This document shows positions 47,595-61,849 of a stretch of 64,000 nt of DNA, one piece after another. The translations under genes were made by a program, and so were the position numbers. The stretch lies in contig CM018048.1 of assembly GCA_008638375.1 (NCBI GenBank), positions 9,396,040 to 9,460,039 on the forward strand, in the 5' to 3' direction. How positions within the stretch are numbered: position 1 is the first letter of the stretch; every line of letters begins with the position of its first letter. The notes beneath the pieces are model-generated. The model did no database searches and was not told where the DNA came from. It saw nothing but the letters and a program-made list of their open reading frames with translations. Source of the DNA: Nyssa sinensis (Eukaryota; Streptophyta; Magnoliopsida; Cornales; Nyssaceae).

Positions 47595-48458
47595 ATGCCA
47601 CCACGAAGACGTGTTCAGTGTTAGAAACGCGCCTCTCAACGAGGTGTAAGAGCGAGATGATGTAACCTAGTTACGACAACAAGTTAAAGTGCAAAGGCAG
47701 CATATGGAAGCTATGACTATCTAGATTGTAGCGTTGACGACTAGCCATTAGCGTGGAAACCGTTCCTCATCTGTAGTTTCGATGAGGGATGAAGAGGCCT
47801 TGGATGATGAGTTTGAAAATTCATACTCCTTTGTTGAACCCATTTCTAGGGGTAGGAGGCCCATGGTAGAATAGAATAGGATGGATCTAGACTCACGACG
47901 TTGGGAGGCTGGATTAAGAATTAATATGCTAGAATTCCAAAGGAGTTTATAGCCTGAGGTGTTTTTGGATTGGGTTATTGCTGTGGAGGAAGTTTTGGAC
48001 TTTAAAGAAGTGCCTGCAAATAAACCGGTGGTCTTTGGTTACTACTACGTTCCAGGGTAGGGCAGCAACTTGGTGGCAGCATACAAAAATGGCTCGGGAA
48101 CGACAAGGGCAAAACAAGATTAATTCATAGGAGAAGTTGAAGAAGCGCATGCGAGGGGTGTTCTTAGCCCTTAACTATGCAAGGACATTGTACCAACGAT
48201 TGCAGAATTTGTGACAGGGAGCAAGGACTGTGGATGATTATACGTCCGAGTTCTACTAATTAATAGTATGCAATGATCTGATAGAGATAGAAGAGTAACT
48301 AACATCCCAGTATATTGGGGGTTTACGACCTCAACTTCAAGATACATTTAATCTATTTGACCTTTTTTACTATTTTGGATGCACACTAGTGAGCCATTGT
48401 GTTAAAGAAACAGACTAGTCGGAGATTAAGCAGTTCCATATGGAGCGCTACGGTTGGT
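47595..48458 (+). pseudogene. Ty3/gypsy gag, heavily decayed
   Basis: It starts ATGCCACCACGAAGACG (MPPRRR). In shifting frames it shows gag core motifs: VFLDW then EEVLDF, AAWWQH-like Trp pair, MRGVFLALNYA, TVDDYTSEFY and YIGGLRPQLQ. Many stops and shifts are present. The sequence is cut at 48459 by a solo LTR and resumes for only 34 bases (54815-54848) before the next retrotransposon. Its pol region lies outside the window, if it exists. The gag layout fits a chromovirus-type gypsy element. Confidence 0.75.
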
Positions 48459-48687
48459 TGTAAAGACTTGAAAATTTAGAATAATTTTTTTTTTTTTTGG
48501 AGCATTATTTGAATTTTTTCTTCTTCTTCTATTCACTTTGAAAAAAAAAAAGAATTAGACTTTGTGGTTTTGTGTGCATGTACATATATATATATATTTA
48601 TGAAATTTTATAAAATGCTTATTTGTAATTAAATGTAGGTGTATATGAGTAAATACATGTGATAATATGCGTGTGTGCAATTATGTG

Positions 48688-48728
<41 letters not shown>

Positions 48729-51174
48729 TCATGGGTACAATAATTATATCATACAAATAAAACTACCTAAGTGACAACAATGATAATAAATAAATGAAAT
48801 AAGATAAAGCAAAAGGAAATGAAATAAAAATAAAATAAAATGGGAAATAAAAGAAATGAATAGGGGCAACAGTGGGGGTGTCAACCGGTTGAGTGTGTGT
48901 GTGCAGGTTGAGTATACAACACTCAAGGAGGCATGGGGTGGGTGACTGATGGCGTGTGTGAGTGGATGTCAGTGTGTGTACAGTACACAAGATATATGTG
49001 TATGTGTGCCTATGTGTATACGGACACAATAGGTGCAGCAGGTGTATACTAATTTTCCTTACATGAGTGTTGAGTGAAGTTGAGGAGAAAAAGATCAGAA
49101 ATGGTAGGTGAGGTGAATTCGGGTAGGAGAGAGAGAGTGAGGCAGAGAGGAGCTTATGAAGGGAGGGAGGTGAAGCCTCATTGCATGATGCATGCAAAGA
49201 AAGAAACAGAAGCAGGACAATGGATTAGGAGGCTTGAGGATCAAAGATAGAAGGGAGAAAGGCCGAAGGAAGAGAGACAGAGGTAAACAAATTTTTCTCT
49301 CTAAGAAACCTTTGCTTTTGAGTTTATTTATTAATTTACCTTGCATGCATTGGGTTAATAAGCTAACTGAATGATAGAGGAGTGTACACCAGGTTGAAAC
49401 GTGAGAAAAGGGTGAGGGAACAGTGAGATGCCATGCAAATAAATAAATAAACAAATAGTTTAGAGAGGGAGAGAGATGCATCAGTTTCATGGATTTTTGT
49501 TGGGTTTTAAGGATGGAAATATGTTCCATATAGTTTCAGGGATCCTTGAGAGGAAAGCGGGCCCAAAACTGTGACCAAAACGCGTCAAAAACACGAAGAA
49601 ACCACCCTCGCCGGAAACTGGGCAGCAGCCGCTGCAACTGGCTGTTCGACGGCCAAGACACAGTCCAACAAAAAAATCTCAACAGCAGATCTGAAATCCT
49701 GATGGAAGCTCCATTCGAAACTTGCTGGACCGGACCTAAAAAGCCACGAAAAAGTGATTTTTTTTTTCTTTTCTTTTTCAGTTTTCCGGTGATAACTCCG
49801 GCCAGATGGCCGGAGAAGTTGACCAGCATGTTGGCCGGAGAGTCAGGTGAAGGGGCTGATGGTTTGGCTGCAGGCTATTGGGCCTATTTTGATTTAAACT
49901 GATTTGGGCCTGTTGATTTTGATTTGGGCCTATTTTAATCTACACGTTTTGGGCCAATTGATTTTAAGAGAACTTGGGCTTTGATTTAAGTGTTGGACTT
50001 CATGGGTTGGGGCTGTTTAAGACAGAAATTAAAAGAAAGGATTTGAGAGGGGGGGTGTTTGGCTGCTGGTTCAGCAAATCAAAATTGAAATTGATATTTA
50101 AGACAAGGATATCTTATCCCTGTTTTAAGATTAAACCACTGTTTGGCCATTTGGATTAGGAATAGAAGAAATCAAGAATTCTGATTTAATCCCTCAGCTT
50201 TTAGAAATTCTAATTTGACCCCAGAACTTTTAATTATTACAATTAGACCCTAGAACAAAGATATTAATTTAATTATTTAAATACATCGAAATGGCCCGGG
50301 ACCCAAATGAGACAAGTCATATATGTTTTCTAACTATCTTCGACCTCCTAAGACCAATGGTGAGGTCTGTGACACGAGACGAGGTCCCGAAAAATAAAAT
50401 ACCCGTAAGAACCTTTAAAAAATTATCAAAATGTCCCTGAGTCAAAACACTGTCAAACGAATCCCGATTTAAATAAACAAATAGTGAAATCTTATTATCT
50501 CGAACATTTCGGACTCAACCGTGGAGTTAGATTTCCCGAGGAGAGGCCTCGGGAAATGGGAACCCAAAAAAGTGCAAAATGACAACTTTGCCCTTTTTAG
50601 TCCGAACGTCCAAATTAAATCCCGCGAAAACCCAAATCTATTTTTCTTCGACGTTTCGAACCTAATTGTAGAATTTAATCTAACAAAATAGAAACTTATA
50701 AATTAAAGACATAAAATTTGATGAATAGCATCATTCAGGTGACAAACCGACTGAGTTACATTTTGTGATTTTAGGAGCATCAAAGGGCAAGAAGAAGGTT
50801 GTTTGATCTCCTACATCATTCTTGTTAGTTCCACCACCCAGCGAGCACTATGTCTTGGGGGTTGAGATCAACCCATCAGGTATGGTGTTTTGCTAATGTT
50901 AGAAATGAAGTTAAGTTAGGAATATTTTGTGAATGACTGGAATGACTTATGTGTTATTTGGAATGTGTTTACTTGATGATTTGGAGTTGTTTGTTCTCAT
51001 GCTTACGTGTTATCTGTGCTCTTTAAGAATTTAGTGAAATGATGAATATGAATCATGACATGTGTTTAAATTGACTACATGAAATAAGTATGCATATAGA
51101 ACTGGCCGGTGATTTATATATTATTGTCCCGAGCATGCTATATTATTGAAACCATGTTGCATTCAGATTACATT

Positions 51175-54100
51175 TGTCACGCCTCGAATTTCGGAGAACC
51201 CGAGGCGCGACTGTCGAGACAAAATGGAAATTATATAATAAAGAAGTAAAGGACAATCAAGTACAATTCAATACTTAACTTAATCCACCATTCAGATACA
51301 ATACATAGAGTCTTGTCCGTTACTTCACGACATATGAAAACAGGAAATAGTCTCGGGCTTATGCCCTTGTACAACATAAAGTGCGCCCCTCGGGCTAAAT
51401 ATAGTCCTCAATCAAATCATCTATACATCTCGTACAGCTGGAGTATCATCTGAAATGTTGTCCCACGAATGGGTCAGCTCAACTGCTGGTACAATATAAT
51501 GCTAATGGAAGAAACAAAATTAAGGGCGTGGCATATGCAAGTGTACAGTTATATCTACATGGCATTCAATATCATCAATGCAGTATATGAACAGTATGCG
51601 TGACACACCCATGCAACTTTATGCCACCATGTCTCGTCTTATGGTCCTTCCCCGATAGCTCGAGTACTAATATATGTTTCGTTTCACGGTCTAGAACCCG
51701 TCAAGCATGCGAGTACCTAATGGCCGATTTTGGGTTTTTCACCACAAGATCTACACCCTCATAATGCACAGCACCACGTGCTCAACTCATGCCATGTCCG
51801 AAGAATCACACTATGCCAATATGCTCAGATTCATTCATGCCACAAGGTAATCTCAATGATGCATCTCATTTACACATGAAGCATGCTTTCAATTACACAT
51901 TTCATAGTCTTAACAGTTTTCAAGGAATACAACCCACACATTATACTAACACATGCGATATACACAATCATTATCCACATTATCATCCGACATTCAACAA
52001 GATAGCATGAAACACATAAACATGTGAACAGTCAAACAAACATGTGAGTCATCAAGCCAACATGACAGTCAATCCTAAGCTCAATTCTATTTCTTACTTA
52101 GCACAATATATCGTACCTAATAATCGATCTCAACCGGGAAAGTGCACTCGAAGTATAGTGGAACCACTGTAAGAATACCGAAGGTCAAATCACCTTCTCC
52201 TTGCCTTTTCGTGTCCCTAAAATCATAACATGTGACTCAGTTCAATTGTTACTTGAATTATGCTATTCATCAAATTTTATGTCTTTATTTTATAAGTTTC
52301 TATTTTTCCAAATTAAACTCTACTTATTGAGTTCAGAACATCGAAGAAAATAGGTTTAGACTTTCGTAGAATTCAATTCGGACATCCGAGCTTAAAAGGG
52401 CAAAACGGTCATTTTACACCTTTACGGGTCCTCACATTTCGAGACCTTTTCTCACAAATCAGACTCCACGGTTGAGTCTGGAATATTCGAAATAATAAAG
52501 TTTTACTATTTGTTTACTAAATTTGGGGTCCGTTTGATTGCGTTTCAATCCAGGGGCATTTTGATAATTTTAAAGGTCACTACAGTTCTTTTATTTTTTG
52601 GGATCCCATCTCGTAAAACGGACCTCACCATTGGCCTCAGAATGGTCGAGATAGTCAAAACTCACTAATGACTTGTCCCATTTGGACTCCGGATTATTTT
52701 AGAGTATTTAAAATAATTAAACTAATTTAATTAATATTTTATTAATATTTAAATCTGGTGGGTCAGATCATGATTTCTCAAAAGTTTGGGGGTTAAAATG
52801 TAATTTCTGAAAGTTGAGGGGTCAAATCAAATTTTCAAAAAGTACAGGGTCAAGTTTGTAATTTTCAAAAGTCCAGGGGTAATTTTGTAATTTTGAAAAC
52901 CCTTATTCTCTATTCAGATAACCAAACAGGGATTAACCTAAAACAGGGATAGGATATCCCTGTTCCTGTTCAATTTCAAATTTCAATTTCTTACACCCGT
53001 AGCCAAACAGCCCCTAACCCCCTTTTAATTTAAAACAGCAAGCCGACACGTGGTAGGGGCGGGTCGGCCCAAGCCCGACCCGAACCCGAACCCGAACTGA
53101 CTCAGACCCAACCGAACAGCCCTCCTTTCTTTCCCGTTTTTCCGGCGACGCACCAGTAGGGTTCCGGCGCCTTCTCCGGTGCCGACGACCATTTTTCGGT
53201 GGAATTTTGATGTTTTAAAAATGCCATTTTCTTAGGTTTTTCACGAGGATCTCGAATATAACAATGGTTTTTCATTTAGGTCACAATTTTCCCACGAATA
53301 TGGCCAAACCCGTAGCTCTGGTGACCTTTAATTTTTCCATTTTTGCTTTGGTTCTTCATTGTTTTTCACTCTTTCCTTTTCTAATCATCTTCTGCACTAA
53401 ATAGGACTATTTCTAGATGGCTTTGGTTAGGTTTTATGCATAAAATATCGAGGAATCCCAAGCTACCCGAATTATCCTAATACCTGCAACTAGATTTTTC
53501 TACTTGGTTTCTCAATTGTTTTAAATGATTCTTTTTGCAATATTTTCCCTGTTTCATGCCCTCTAACATCCTAATATCAATATCAAAGGTAAGCTCTTAA
53601 ATTTTAAAAACAAAGCAAGACCCACTTACCTATAATTTCTGATTCCTTCTTGGTACAGTGCACGACCACCATTCTGGACTCCCTGGGTTCACTTCTGATT
53701 GTCTTCCAATACCCACAGCTCCCTCTCAGCTTTCTTTTCTCTTCTTTCTTCTATCTCACACGACACCCTCCTATACATATATAAAACCCACTCTCTCTCT
53801 CTCTCCCCTTTCTCTCTCTCTCTCTAAGAGTAAACCTACCCCTGACCAGACCTGCACCCCCCATGCCCTGAGTTCCATTTCAACACATAATCACACCCAC
53901 CCCCACTTGTTTGAGTGTGATACACTCAAACTCACACACACACACAACCGAGCACACACACAGTGCACACATGCACTGTTATATATATATATATATTATC
54001 CAAATCAGATTTTTAAATATATATATATATATATATAATATACATGTACATACATCACACATATAATTATACATATACAATACACACATTACATTCATAC

Positions 54101-54178
<78 letters not shown>

Positions 54179-54221
54179 CCAAGAAAATTTATATATAAAA
54201 AAAAAATTTCGGGTTATTACA
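51175..54221 (-). mobile_element. Nested solo LTR (3.05 kb)
   Basis: In minus orientation TGTAATAACCCGAAAT...GAGGCGTGACA. The right flank is GCATT (54222-54226). The left flank is ACATT (51170-51174), one mismatch. The host sequence across the junction matches 32040-32090, confirming insertion. Hairpin 53910-53930, donor-like GTAAG at 53629, acceptor-like at 52217, CACGTG at 53047-53052. Confidence 0.8.
54103..54172. repeat. (TAA)n microsatellite
   Basis: About 70 bp of uninterrupted AAT/TAA triplets near the 5' end (minus orientation) of the nested solo LTR. The related LTR at 39452-42393 has a much shorter version at 42329-42351. Confidence 0.9.
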
Positions 54222-54848
54222 GCATTGGCATATGGTGAATCCTTTGAGAACATGGCATGAGTCGAGCACGTGGTGCTTTACATTATGAGGGTGCAGATCC
54301 TGTGGTGAAAAACTCAAAATTGGCCATTGCATTGGTACTTCGAGCCATCGGGGAGTACATGTAAATGAGACATGGGTGTGGCATTGAGTGCATGGGTGCG
54401 TCATGCATGCTTCATTGCATCATATTAATGGAATTGGAATGCATTTAGAGATAAATGTACACTTTGCACATGTCACGCCTTAGCCTTATTTTTTGCATTA
54501 GCACTTCATTATACCAACAGTTGAGCTGACCCATTCGTGAGACATATATTACAGATGAGGATGCCCCAGCTACCTGAGACTCAGTGACACTTTGATAGGA
54601 GAAGGCTCTTGGAGTATTTTTGGCCCATGTGGCATATGAGCCCGAATGAACTGCGAACACTGTAACGGTGGGATGTATTTCATGTTATTTTGACGTATTG
54701 ATGGTAATGGATGTATGCTTAGTTAAACTTGATTGTGTTGTCCTTTATTTTATTTTATTTTTTGTCTCGTTACTCGCACCTCGGGTTCGCCGAAATTCGG
54801 GGCGTGACATTGGTGGTAATGCAAGAGTGGGTGGTAGTAGTAATAATT

Positions 54849-55627
54849 TATAAAGATCAGTAAATTTTTTTTAATAAAAAGAATAAATAATATTTTTAGA
54901 ACAAATTAAAATTTAATTAACTAATTAAATTAATTGAGGTATAAAATTTGCCCAACAAAAATTTAAATGAGTACATGTATATGGGTAGGAAATAAAATAA
55001 TTTACAAAGCAATTAGGTTGAAAAAAAAAAAAAAAAAGAGAACAAGTGAATGTGTGTGTGCCGGTGGCTTATGTAAGAATAAAAAAAAAAAGAATGGGCA
55101 AAGGTGTAGTTGAAAGTCAACCACACCCTGTTACTTTTAAAAACACATAGCTCACACAAAACACACACATTCACGTTCCAGAGGCAGTGGTGTGGAGAAG
55201 GAGAGTAGAGAAAAAAAAAAAAAAGAGGAAGAAAGGAAGAAGAAGAAAAAAGGAAAAATTTGGCAAGTCACACGGGCTTTCGTGAGGGTCAAGATCTATT
55301 GCATTTTTTCTTGATTTTGGGCAATTTAACCGGGAAAAAAAAATCAAAGAAAACTTAGCCAAAATTGTACAAAAGTGAGGTAGGGTTTCTATGACTTATG
55401 AAATAGGAATGAATAGGTTGCCAGAGGACATTCATTCATAAAAGCATGCTACGATTGCCATGTTGTATGTGAGATTTCAATTTCGTTAATTAATATGTAT
55501 GTGAAACATTTCCATGCATTCTCAAATTGAAATTTGTGTTTATATTCGAGTTGTTGGGACCCTAAGCATGTGTTTTTATTTAATAATATTGTTATCACTC
55601 ACACTTGTGAGGAGTGTGGAGTGAGAT

Positions 55628-55662
<35 letters not shown>

Positions 55663-56782
55663 GTGTTTTGTACAAAATAATTAAATTAAGAAAAATCCTT
55701 GAAAGGATTAAATAATGAGTAAGAATGAAAAGAACCAAGAGTGTTGGTTTAGAACGCGTTTTGTGTGCTTTTAAGATTATGTGAGTACTCGAAATGTTGC
55801 AGTGTGGGTTGAGTTGTGACTGTGTATATCCGAGATTCGACGGTTGAGTCGAGAGTCCTACGCGATGGTACAGGTTATGGTTGCCTACAGGTTAGTAGCC
55901 TGTGAAACCATGTTTCGCTATATCGGAGGCAAGGTGGTTACTTGATGAATGATGAATTAGGACTTTGGTATTTTTTTTGGGTTTTTAATAAAACCTAGAG
56001 ATTTAGGAAATTGATCGTTATTTGAATGAACTCAAGTGGAACTTAAGTCAATCTCATAAAATGTAAAAAGACAAATATGAATTTTGGATATGCTTAATTG
56101 ATTATAAACTATCATAGCATGCCACCCACCGAGCACAAGCATACACTTTTATGCAACGTTCATGTTTTGTTTGTTTTAGTTATCCTATTGGGGTACTGAC
56201 CCCTACCAGATGCAGGTACTGAGAGGGATCCCGGGTCTTAAGGAGTACATTTTGATAGGCTTGATGTGCCTCTTCCTTTTGGGCTTACTTGATGTATACG
56301 AAGACATACTATGATGTTAATGGGATGTTCTCCATTTTTTTTTTGTTAATCATGTAGTATAGAATTTGTATATTTTTTGGGATATGTAAATGAGATTGAT
56401 ATGTGTTTTGGGACATGACGTAGTAACATGGAATGAATTCCATGTATAGAAATGTATGTATTATAATGTATGCTATGTAGAATGAGAAAGAGATGAAATG
56501 ACATATGTATTGAATTATATAATTATTGTACATGGATTATCAAGTTAGCAGGAAAGACAAAACTAGCCAATAATTAGGGCAAACCCTTTCAATTTTGCTT
56601 TTAAAATCTTGGCTTTAAAAAAAAAAAAACTCTTATATTTATTATCCTTAATCGATTCCCATACTTAAACTTATATATATTTGACCATTAAAATCTAGTG
56701 AGATATTTTAATTAATTTAATCATTTTAATTTAACTTAGTTTAAATATCATACCTTCGGGTTATGAGGCCAAGGGCATGACA
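54849..56782 (+). repeat. Gypsy 5' LTR
   Basis: 1934 bp, TATAAAGATC...GGGCATGACA. The expected first bases TG read TA here, while the 3' LTR keeps TGTAAAGATCC. It aligns to 62104-64000 throughout with scattered substitutions and small indels. Confidence 0.85.
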
Positions 56783-56784
56783 AA

Positions 56785-56806
56785 TGGTATCAGAGCTCAA
56801 GGTTTG
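56785..56806 (+). other. Gypsy primer binding site
   Basis: TGGTATCAGAGCTCAAGGTT lies two bases inside the 5' LTR and matches the tRNA-iMet-type plant primer site. Confidence 0.85.
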
Positions 56807-57112
56807 AATACCTTAGGGCGATGGGAATGGGTAAAAAAAAAAAAAAATTCTTTTTTGAAGCATGATTTGATAAGAATATGTGGTACATGATGTTAAATGT
56901 GCATGTTGATGTGTTATAGGTGATAACATGATTATGTGTTGGCATGATTGGGTGAAATGCATAAAGTATGTGTTACTTGCATTGATGGAAATACATGTTA
57001 GCTAATTATGTGCATGCGGGGTATATGACACATCATTGAGAACATGCAAGGGATTAAAATTTCATTTGAAAATAAGTCTTAATAGAAATATTTATTTTCT
57101 ATCGTATAGAAA

Positions 57113-58217
57113 ATGTCGCCAAAAGATAGTGGACGGAGCAAAGGGAGAGCTGTCGAATCTGAGCCTCCATTTCCTACACATAGTGAGGAGCAGGTGGGTG
57201 AGAGCATTGAGGGAGAGAATGACCCTCCACTGCCTCCACATATTGAGCAACAGGGTGAGAGAGTTGAGTCTATAGATTCACCTACACCTTTACAGATGCC
57301 TCCACAAGGCATTCAAAGGGTACAGTTGGACGGGGATGAGTTAGCACGAGCTATGTTTGAGTTTTTACATCATTACCAGCAGTTGCCTGGTATGGTACCA
57401 TTGGGTCAGTAGGTTGAGACTCCGGCACGTATCTCGGTAGGGGAGAGTAGGGTAACATCAGCGATGAGAGAGTTCCATCGACTTCAGCCACTGAGATTTT
57501 CGAAGGGCACAGATCCCTTCGCCACAGATCATTGGCTGAGAGATGTGTCTAGACTACTAGATATGGTGCATATCACGGAGGATGATCTCTGAGTTGACTT
57601 CGTATCTGTCTTACTTATGAGTGAGGCCCTAGTTTGGTGGGAGTCAGTGAGGAACACCATGGTTAGAAAGTGGGATGTATTTTGTACAGCTTTTCTAGGG
57701 AAGTTCTTTCCAACAGTTGCTAAAGCATCATTACATCAGGAGTTCTTTCACTTGCGTTAGGGTGACATGACCATAGGTCAGTATGAGGCACATTTTTCTC
57801 TCCTAGCTCGGTATGCACCAAGGGCCATTGTTGATGAAACTGACAGGGCACAACTGTTTGAGTTGAAACTCTGGCCAACGATTAGAACCTTAGTGGTTCC
57901 ATTGAACCTTAGTGGTTCCATTGAACCTCCATACGATGAGTGAGGTGTATGATAGGGCACAGCTAATTGAGGCAGACCAGTGGGTCAGTAGACCAGTTGA
58001 GATTCACTAATAGTTGAGGGGTACAACTACAGGTTCTTATCTCGACCGACGGAATAGGAAGAGAATGAGATATGGGGCATCTATTTCACAAGGGTTTAAT
58101 CCGCAGCAACAACAATTGACTTTTTCATCTTCCTCTACACTGGGGAGGACCGCTCAGGGAGAGATTATTTGTTACCAATGCCGACAGCCTAGACATGTGA
58201 GGATTGAGTGTCCATAG
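57113..58217 (+). pseudogene. Gypsy gag with CCHC zinc knuckle
   Basis: It starts MSPKDSGRSKGRAVES with a Glu/Pro-rich N-terminus, followed by ATDHWLRDVSRLLD, LVWWESVRNTM and GDMTIGQYEAHFSLLARYAP, and ends with the CCHC knuckle CYQCRQPRHVRIEC at 58170-58211. In-frame stops at 57410-57412 and about 57590, among others, and a short tandem duplication near 57890-57925 break it. Gag would form the particle core and bind RNA. Confidence 0.85.
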
Positions 58218-58679
58218 TTTCGATAGCAGTAGCCTCAGAGACATAGACAGTCCCAGAATACTAGTAGAGGCCACATTTCTACACCGAGATAGAGTCAGTC
58301 TAGAGAAGTTAGCCATGGACGGGGACAGAGTAAGAGATAGTCTCAAGGTAGGGGAAAGCCACCCACGTGTTTTCATTATGGTGTCACTGGACACATTCAA
58401 AGGTATTGTCCTGCATTTGTGGGGACAAGGGCTCTCTTGGTTCATCAGCCTGGTTATTTTCCACAGCCTCTACAGTTTTTTTCGAGTTATCCTTCTTTGC
58501 CTCTAGTTCCAGCATATTCTGCACAGAGTTCTAGACCTTCTATAGGTTCATCTTCTTCTTCAACATCTAGACCCCCCATTACTCACCAGGGTTCTAGTCG
58601 TCAGGACATAGTACCATAACAGACTCAAGGCAGGGTTTATGCACTTACTACTACGACAGATCCTTCAGCTGGACCATCT

Positions 58680-59438
58680 GTGGTTCGAGGTACAATCTTG
58701 ATTTTTAGCTCTTGGGCACATGTATTGATTGACATGAGTGCCTCACATTCGTTTATATCGTCATTATTTGCATCTACTTTAGGATTTGAGATATCTCTAT
58801 TAGACATTCCACTTCATGTTGAGACTCCGATTGGGGGTCGACTTTCACTCAGACAAGTGGCTCGTTCTTGTCAGATCGAGGTGGCTGATCATCATTTTAT
58901 CTTTGATTTCATTGTTCTTGATATGAATGTCTTTGATTTGATTCTGGGTATGGATTGGATGTCTACCCATCGAGCTACAATTGATTGTTTCATTAGTAGA
59001 GTTACTATCTGTACTCCCGAGGGAGATCTTTTTCATTTCTTGGGGGACCGAAGTGATTTCAATACTCCGAGACCGTGGGATTCACGTGGCTTAGGTGAAC
59101 TTAGTTTTATTTTTGCTAATTGGGTAACTGATGTTGGGGATGACGGTTGTGAGGAGTTACCACCAATAGTGAGGGATTTTGAGGATGTTTTTGTAGAGGA
59201 TTTGTATGAGTTACCGCCACCTAAAGAGATTGAGTTCTCTATTGAGCTTTTACCAAGTACTACACTTATCTCTATGGCACCATATCGGATAGCTTCGGCA
59301 GAATTACGTGAGCTAAAGACTCAGATAGAGGATTTGTTGGATAAGGGGTTGATACATCCCAGAACTTCACCTTGGGGAACACCAGTGTTGTTTGCCAAGA
59401 AGGGTGATGGTTCTTTACGCCTTTGCATTGATTATTGA
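58680..59438 (+). pseudogene. Gypsy protease and start of reverse transcriptase
   Basis: The protease region reads VLIDMSASHSFISSLFAS. The family active site is D-[ST]-G-A-S, so the catalytic triad is damaged (DMSAS). Then come LILGMDWMSTHRATIDC and the RT entry ELPPPKEIEFSIEL, SMAPYRIASAELRELK, TSPWGTPVLFAKKGDGSLRL. It ends at a TGA right after CIDY. Confidence 0.85.
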
Positions 59439-60391
59439 AAACTTAATTGAGTCATAATTAAGAATTGATATCCATTTCCGTAAATAGATGATTTGTTTGA
59501 TCACCTTCGGGGTTCAATGTGTTTCTCAAAGATTGATTTGAGGTCAGAATATCACCAATTGAGGATCAAGGATTCTGATGTACAGAAGATAGCTCTTTGT
59601 ACTCGATATGGACATTATGAGTATCTTGTGATGCCATTTGGGTTGACAAATGCACCAGCAGTATTCATGGATCTCATGAATTGGGTTTTTCGAAAGTATC
59701 TTGATTGCTTCATCATTGTGTTTGTTGATGATATTCTTATTTATTACCCTTCACGAGAGGAACATGAGGAGCATTTGAGAATTTCTCTACAGACTTTACA
59801 TGAGCACCACTTATACGCCAAATATGAAAAGTGCGGATTTTGGTTGACTGAGGTCAAATTTCTTAGGCATGTAGTTTCCTAAGAGGGAGTTTTTGTTGAT
59901 CTTGCAAAGATCGATCCAGTTATGACTTGGGAAAGACCAAAAAATGTGTTCGAGATACGTAATTTTTTGGGTTTAGCCGAATATTATCGTCACTTTTAGA
60001 GGAGTTTTCACGCTTGGCTATGCCTATTACTAGACTTACTCGGAAAGGAGTCTGATTCATTTGGAACGAAGATTGTGAGCGAGCTTTCCAAACACTGAAG
60101 ACTCTTCTTACTTCTACACCTGTTTTAGCTATTCCCAAGAGTGGAATTGGCTACACGGTATACTGCGATGCTTCACGAGAAGGACTGGGTTTCGTTTTGA
60201 TGCAATGAGGGAAGGTTATTGCTTACGGCTCTCGATAGTTAAAATTGTATGAGAGAAACTACCCCACCCACGACTTAGAGTTGGCAGTAGTTGTCTTTAC
60301 TTTGAAGAGTTGGAGACACTATCTCTACGAGGAGAAGTTTGAGGTGTATTCAGATCATAAGAGTCTCAAGTACCTTCTCTCATAAAAGGAC
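59439..60391 (+). pseudogene. Gypsy reverse transcriptase palm and RNase H start
   Basis: It encodes [35 protein letters not shown] and the catalytic [11 protein letters not shown], then [12 protein letters not shown], the connection and RNase H ([43 protein letters not shown]). The longest open part is 59493-59882. Stops interrupt it elsewhere, including a cluster of four within about 60 bases before 59493. Confidence 0.85.
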
Positions 60392-61849
60392 TTGAACTTG
60401 AGGCAGCGTCGTTGGATGGAATACATGGAGGATTATAACTTCAATCTTTTGAATCATTCTGGGAAGGCTAACGTGGTTGTAGATACATTAAGTAAGCAAT
60501 CGCATAAGAGTATAGCAGCAATTCTGATGTGTGAGTGGAATATGCTAGAAGCAATGGCAAAGTACGATTTATATCTCGATGAGACATGCGATTCAGCTTT
60601 TTTATTTTCTGTTAGTGCACATCCTAGCCTTTTAACTCTCATTTTGGATGCACAGCTCCAGGATTCAGAGGCAGAATCTATTCATTCTCGTATTGCTAGC
60701 AGTGATCCAGTTGCTGGATGGTCATTTCATAATGATCATGGATTGCGTTATTAGTGACGTTACTATATACCATAAGCTTGTCGCGAGGATGTTATGCAAG
60801 AATTTCACCACTCTAGACTTGCAGTACATCCAGGTGGTACTAAGATGTACTAGAATCTTTGCCGACAGTATTAGTGAAAGGGTATGAAAATTGATGTCAC
60901 AGGATTTGTAAGTAAATGTTTGGCTTGCCAGCATATTAAAGCTGAGCATCAACGACCAACTAGGTTGTTGTAACCTCTTCTAGTAGCGGAGTGGAAGTGG
61001 GAACACATCATAATGGATTTTGTTTCTGGGTTTTCGAGGTCACCACGAAGGCATGACGTAATATGGGTTATAGTGGACCGTCTGACGAAGTCTGCACACT
61101 TTTTGTTGATGAGGGCTACAAATTCAATAGAGACTTTGAGTCACCTTTACATTCAAGAAATTGTATGTTTACATGGAGCTCTATTTTCTATTGTTTCGGA
61201 TCGGGATGCACGATATACTGCACAATTTTGGCAGAGTCTTCAAGTAGCTTTGGGTACTGAGCTGTCAATGAGTACGGCTTTTCATCCGTAGATTAATGGA
61301 AAATCTGAGCGTACCATTCAGATACTAGAAGATATGCTATGAGCTTGTGTCATGGATTTTTGAGGCAGTTGGAAAAATCACTTGTCACTTATAGAGTTTG
61401 CTTACAACAACAGCTATCAGGCAAGGATCGAGAAGGCACCGTTTGAAGCATTGTATGGTAGACCTTGTAGGCCACCAATTTGTTGGACTAACGTGGGTGA
61501 GGCCACAGTCTTAGGACCTGACTTGGTTCGAGAGACGACAGAAAAGATCAAAGTGATACGACAACGACTTCTCACAGCACAGAACAGATAGAAAAGCTAC
61601 GCGGATAAGAGGCGTTCATCTCTATCATTCAATGTGGGAGATCATGTCTTTCTTAAAGTTGCTCCATGGAAGGGCCTAGCTAGATTTGGCCGAGGAAGGA
61701 AGTTAGCTCCAAGGTACATAAGTATTTTCGAGATCCTTAATAAAATTGGGGAGGTTGCATATCAGTTGGCATTACCACCACAACTTTCTGGGGTTCATGA
61801 TGTTTTTCACGTTTCGATGCTTCACAAATATTAGCCAAATCCTTCACAC
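60392..61849 (+). pseudogene. Gypsy RNase H end and integrase
   Basis: QRRWMEYMEDYNFNL and ANVVVDTLSKQ close the RNase H. The integrase zinc region has SKCLACQHIKAEHQ. The catalytic core keeps IIMDFVSGF (first Asp), [19 protein letters not shown] (second Asp) and NGKSERTIQ (Glu). Then FEALYGRPCRPPICW, VGDHVFLKVAPWKGLARFG and GVHDVFHVSMLHKY follow. Several stops occur (for example after STAFHP and after LTAQNR). Confidence 0.85.

Larger units (their letters stand above)
48459..54809 (+). mobile_element. Solo LTR (about 3.3 kb net) containing a nested solo LTR
   Basis: TGTAAAGACTTGAAAAT...GGGGCGTGACA with exact duplication TTGGT (48454-48458 and 54810-54814), inserted in the gypsy gag. Its start resembles the LTR start of the element at 54849-64000 (TGTAAAGATC). 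Donor-like GTAAA at 49283 and acceptor-like GATTTTAG at 50774. Split by 51175-54221. Confidence 0.85.

Noticed and set aside
53979..54182. Poly-tyrosine reading frame
   Set aside because: It is a translation of the (TAA)n microsatellite in a non-coding LTR.
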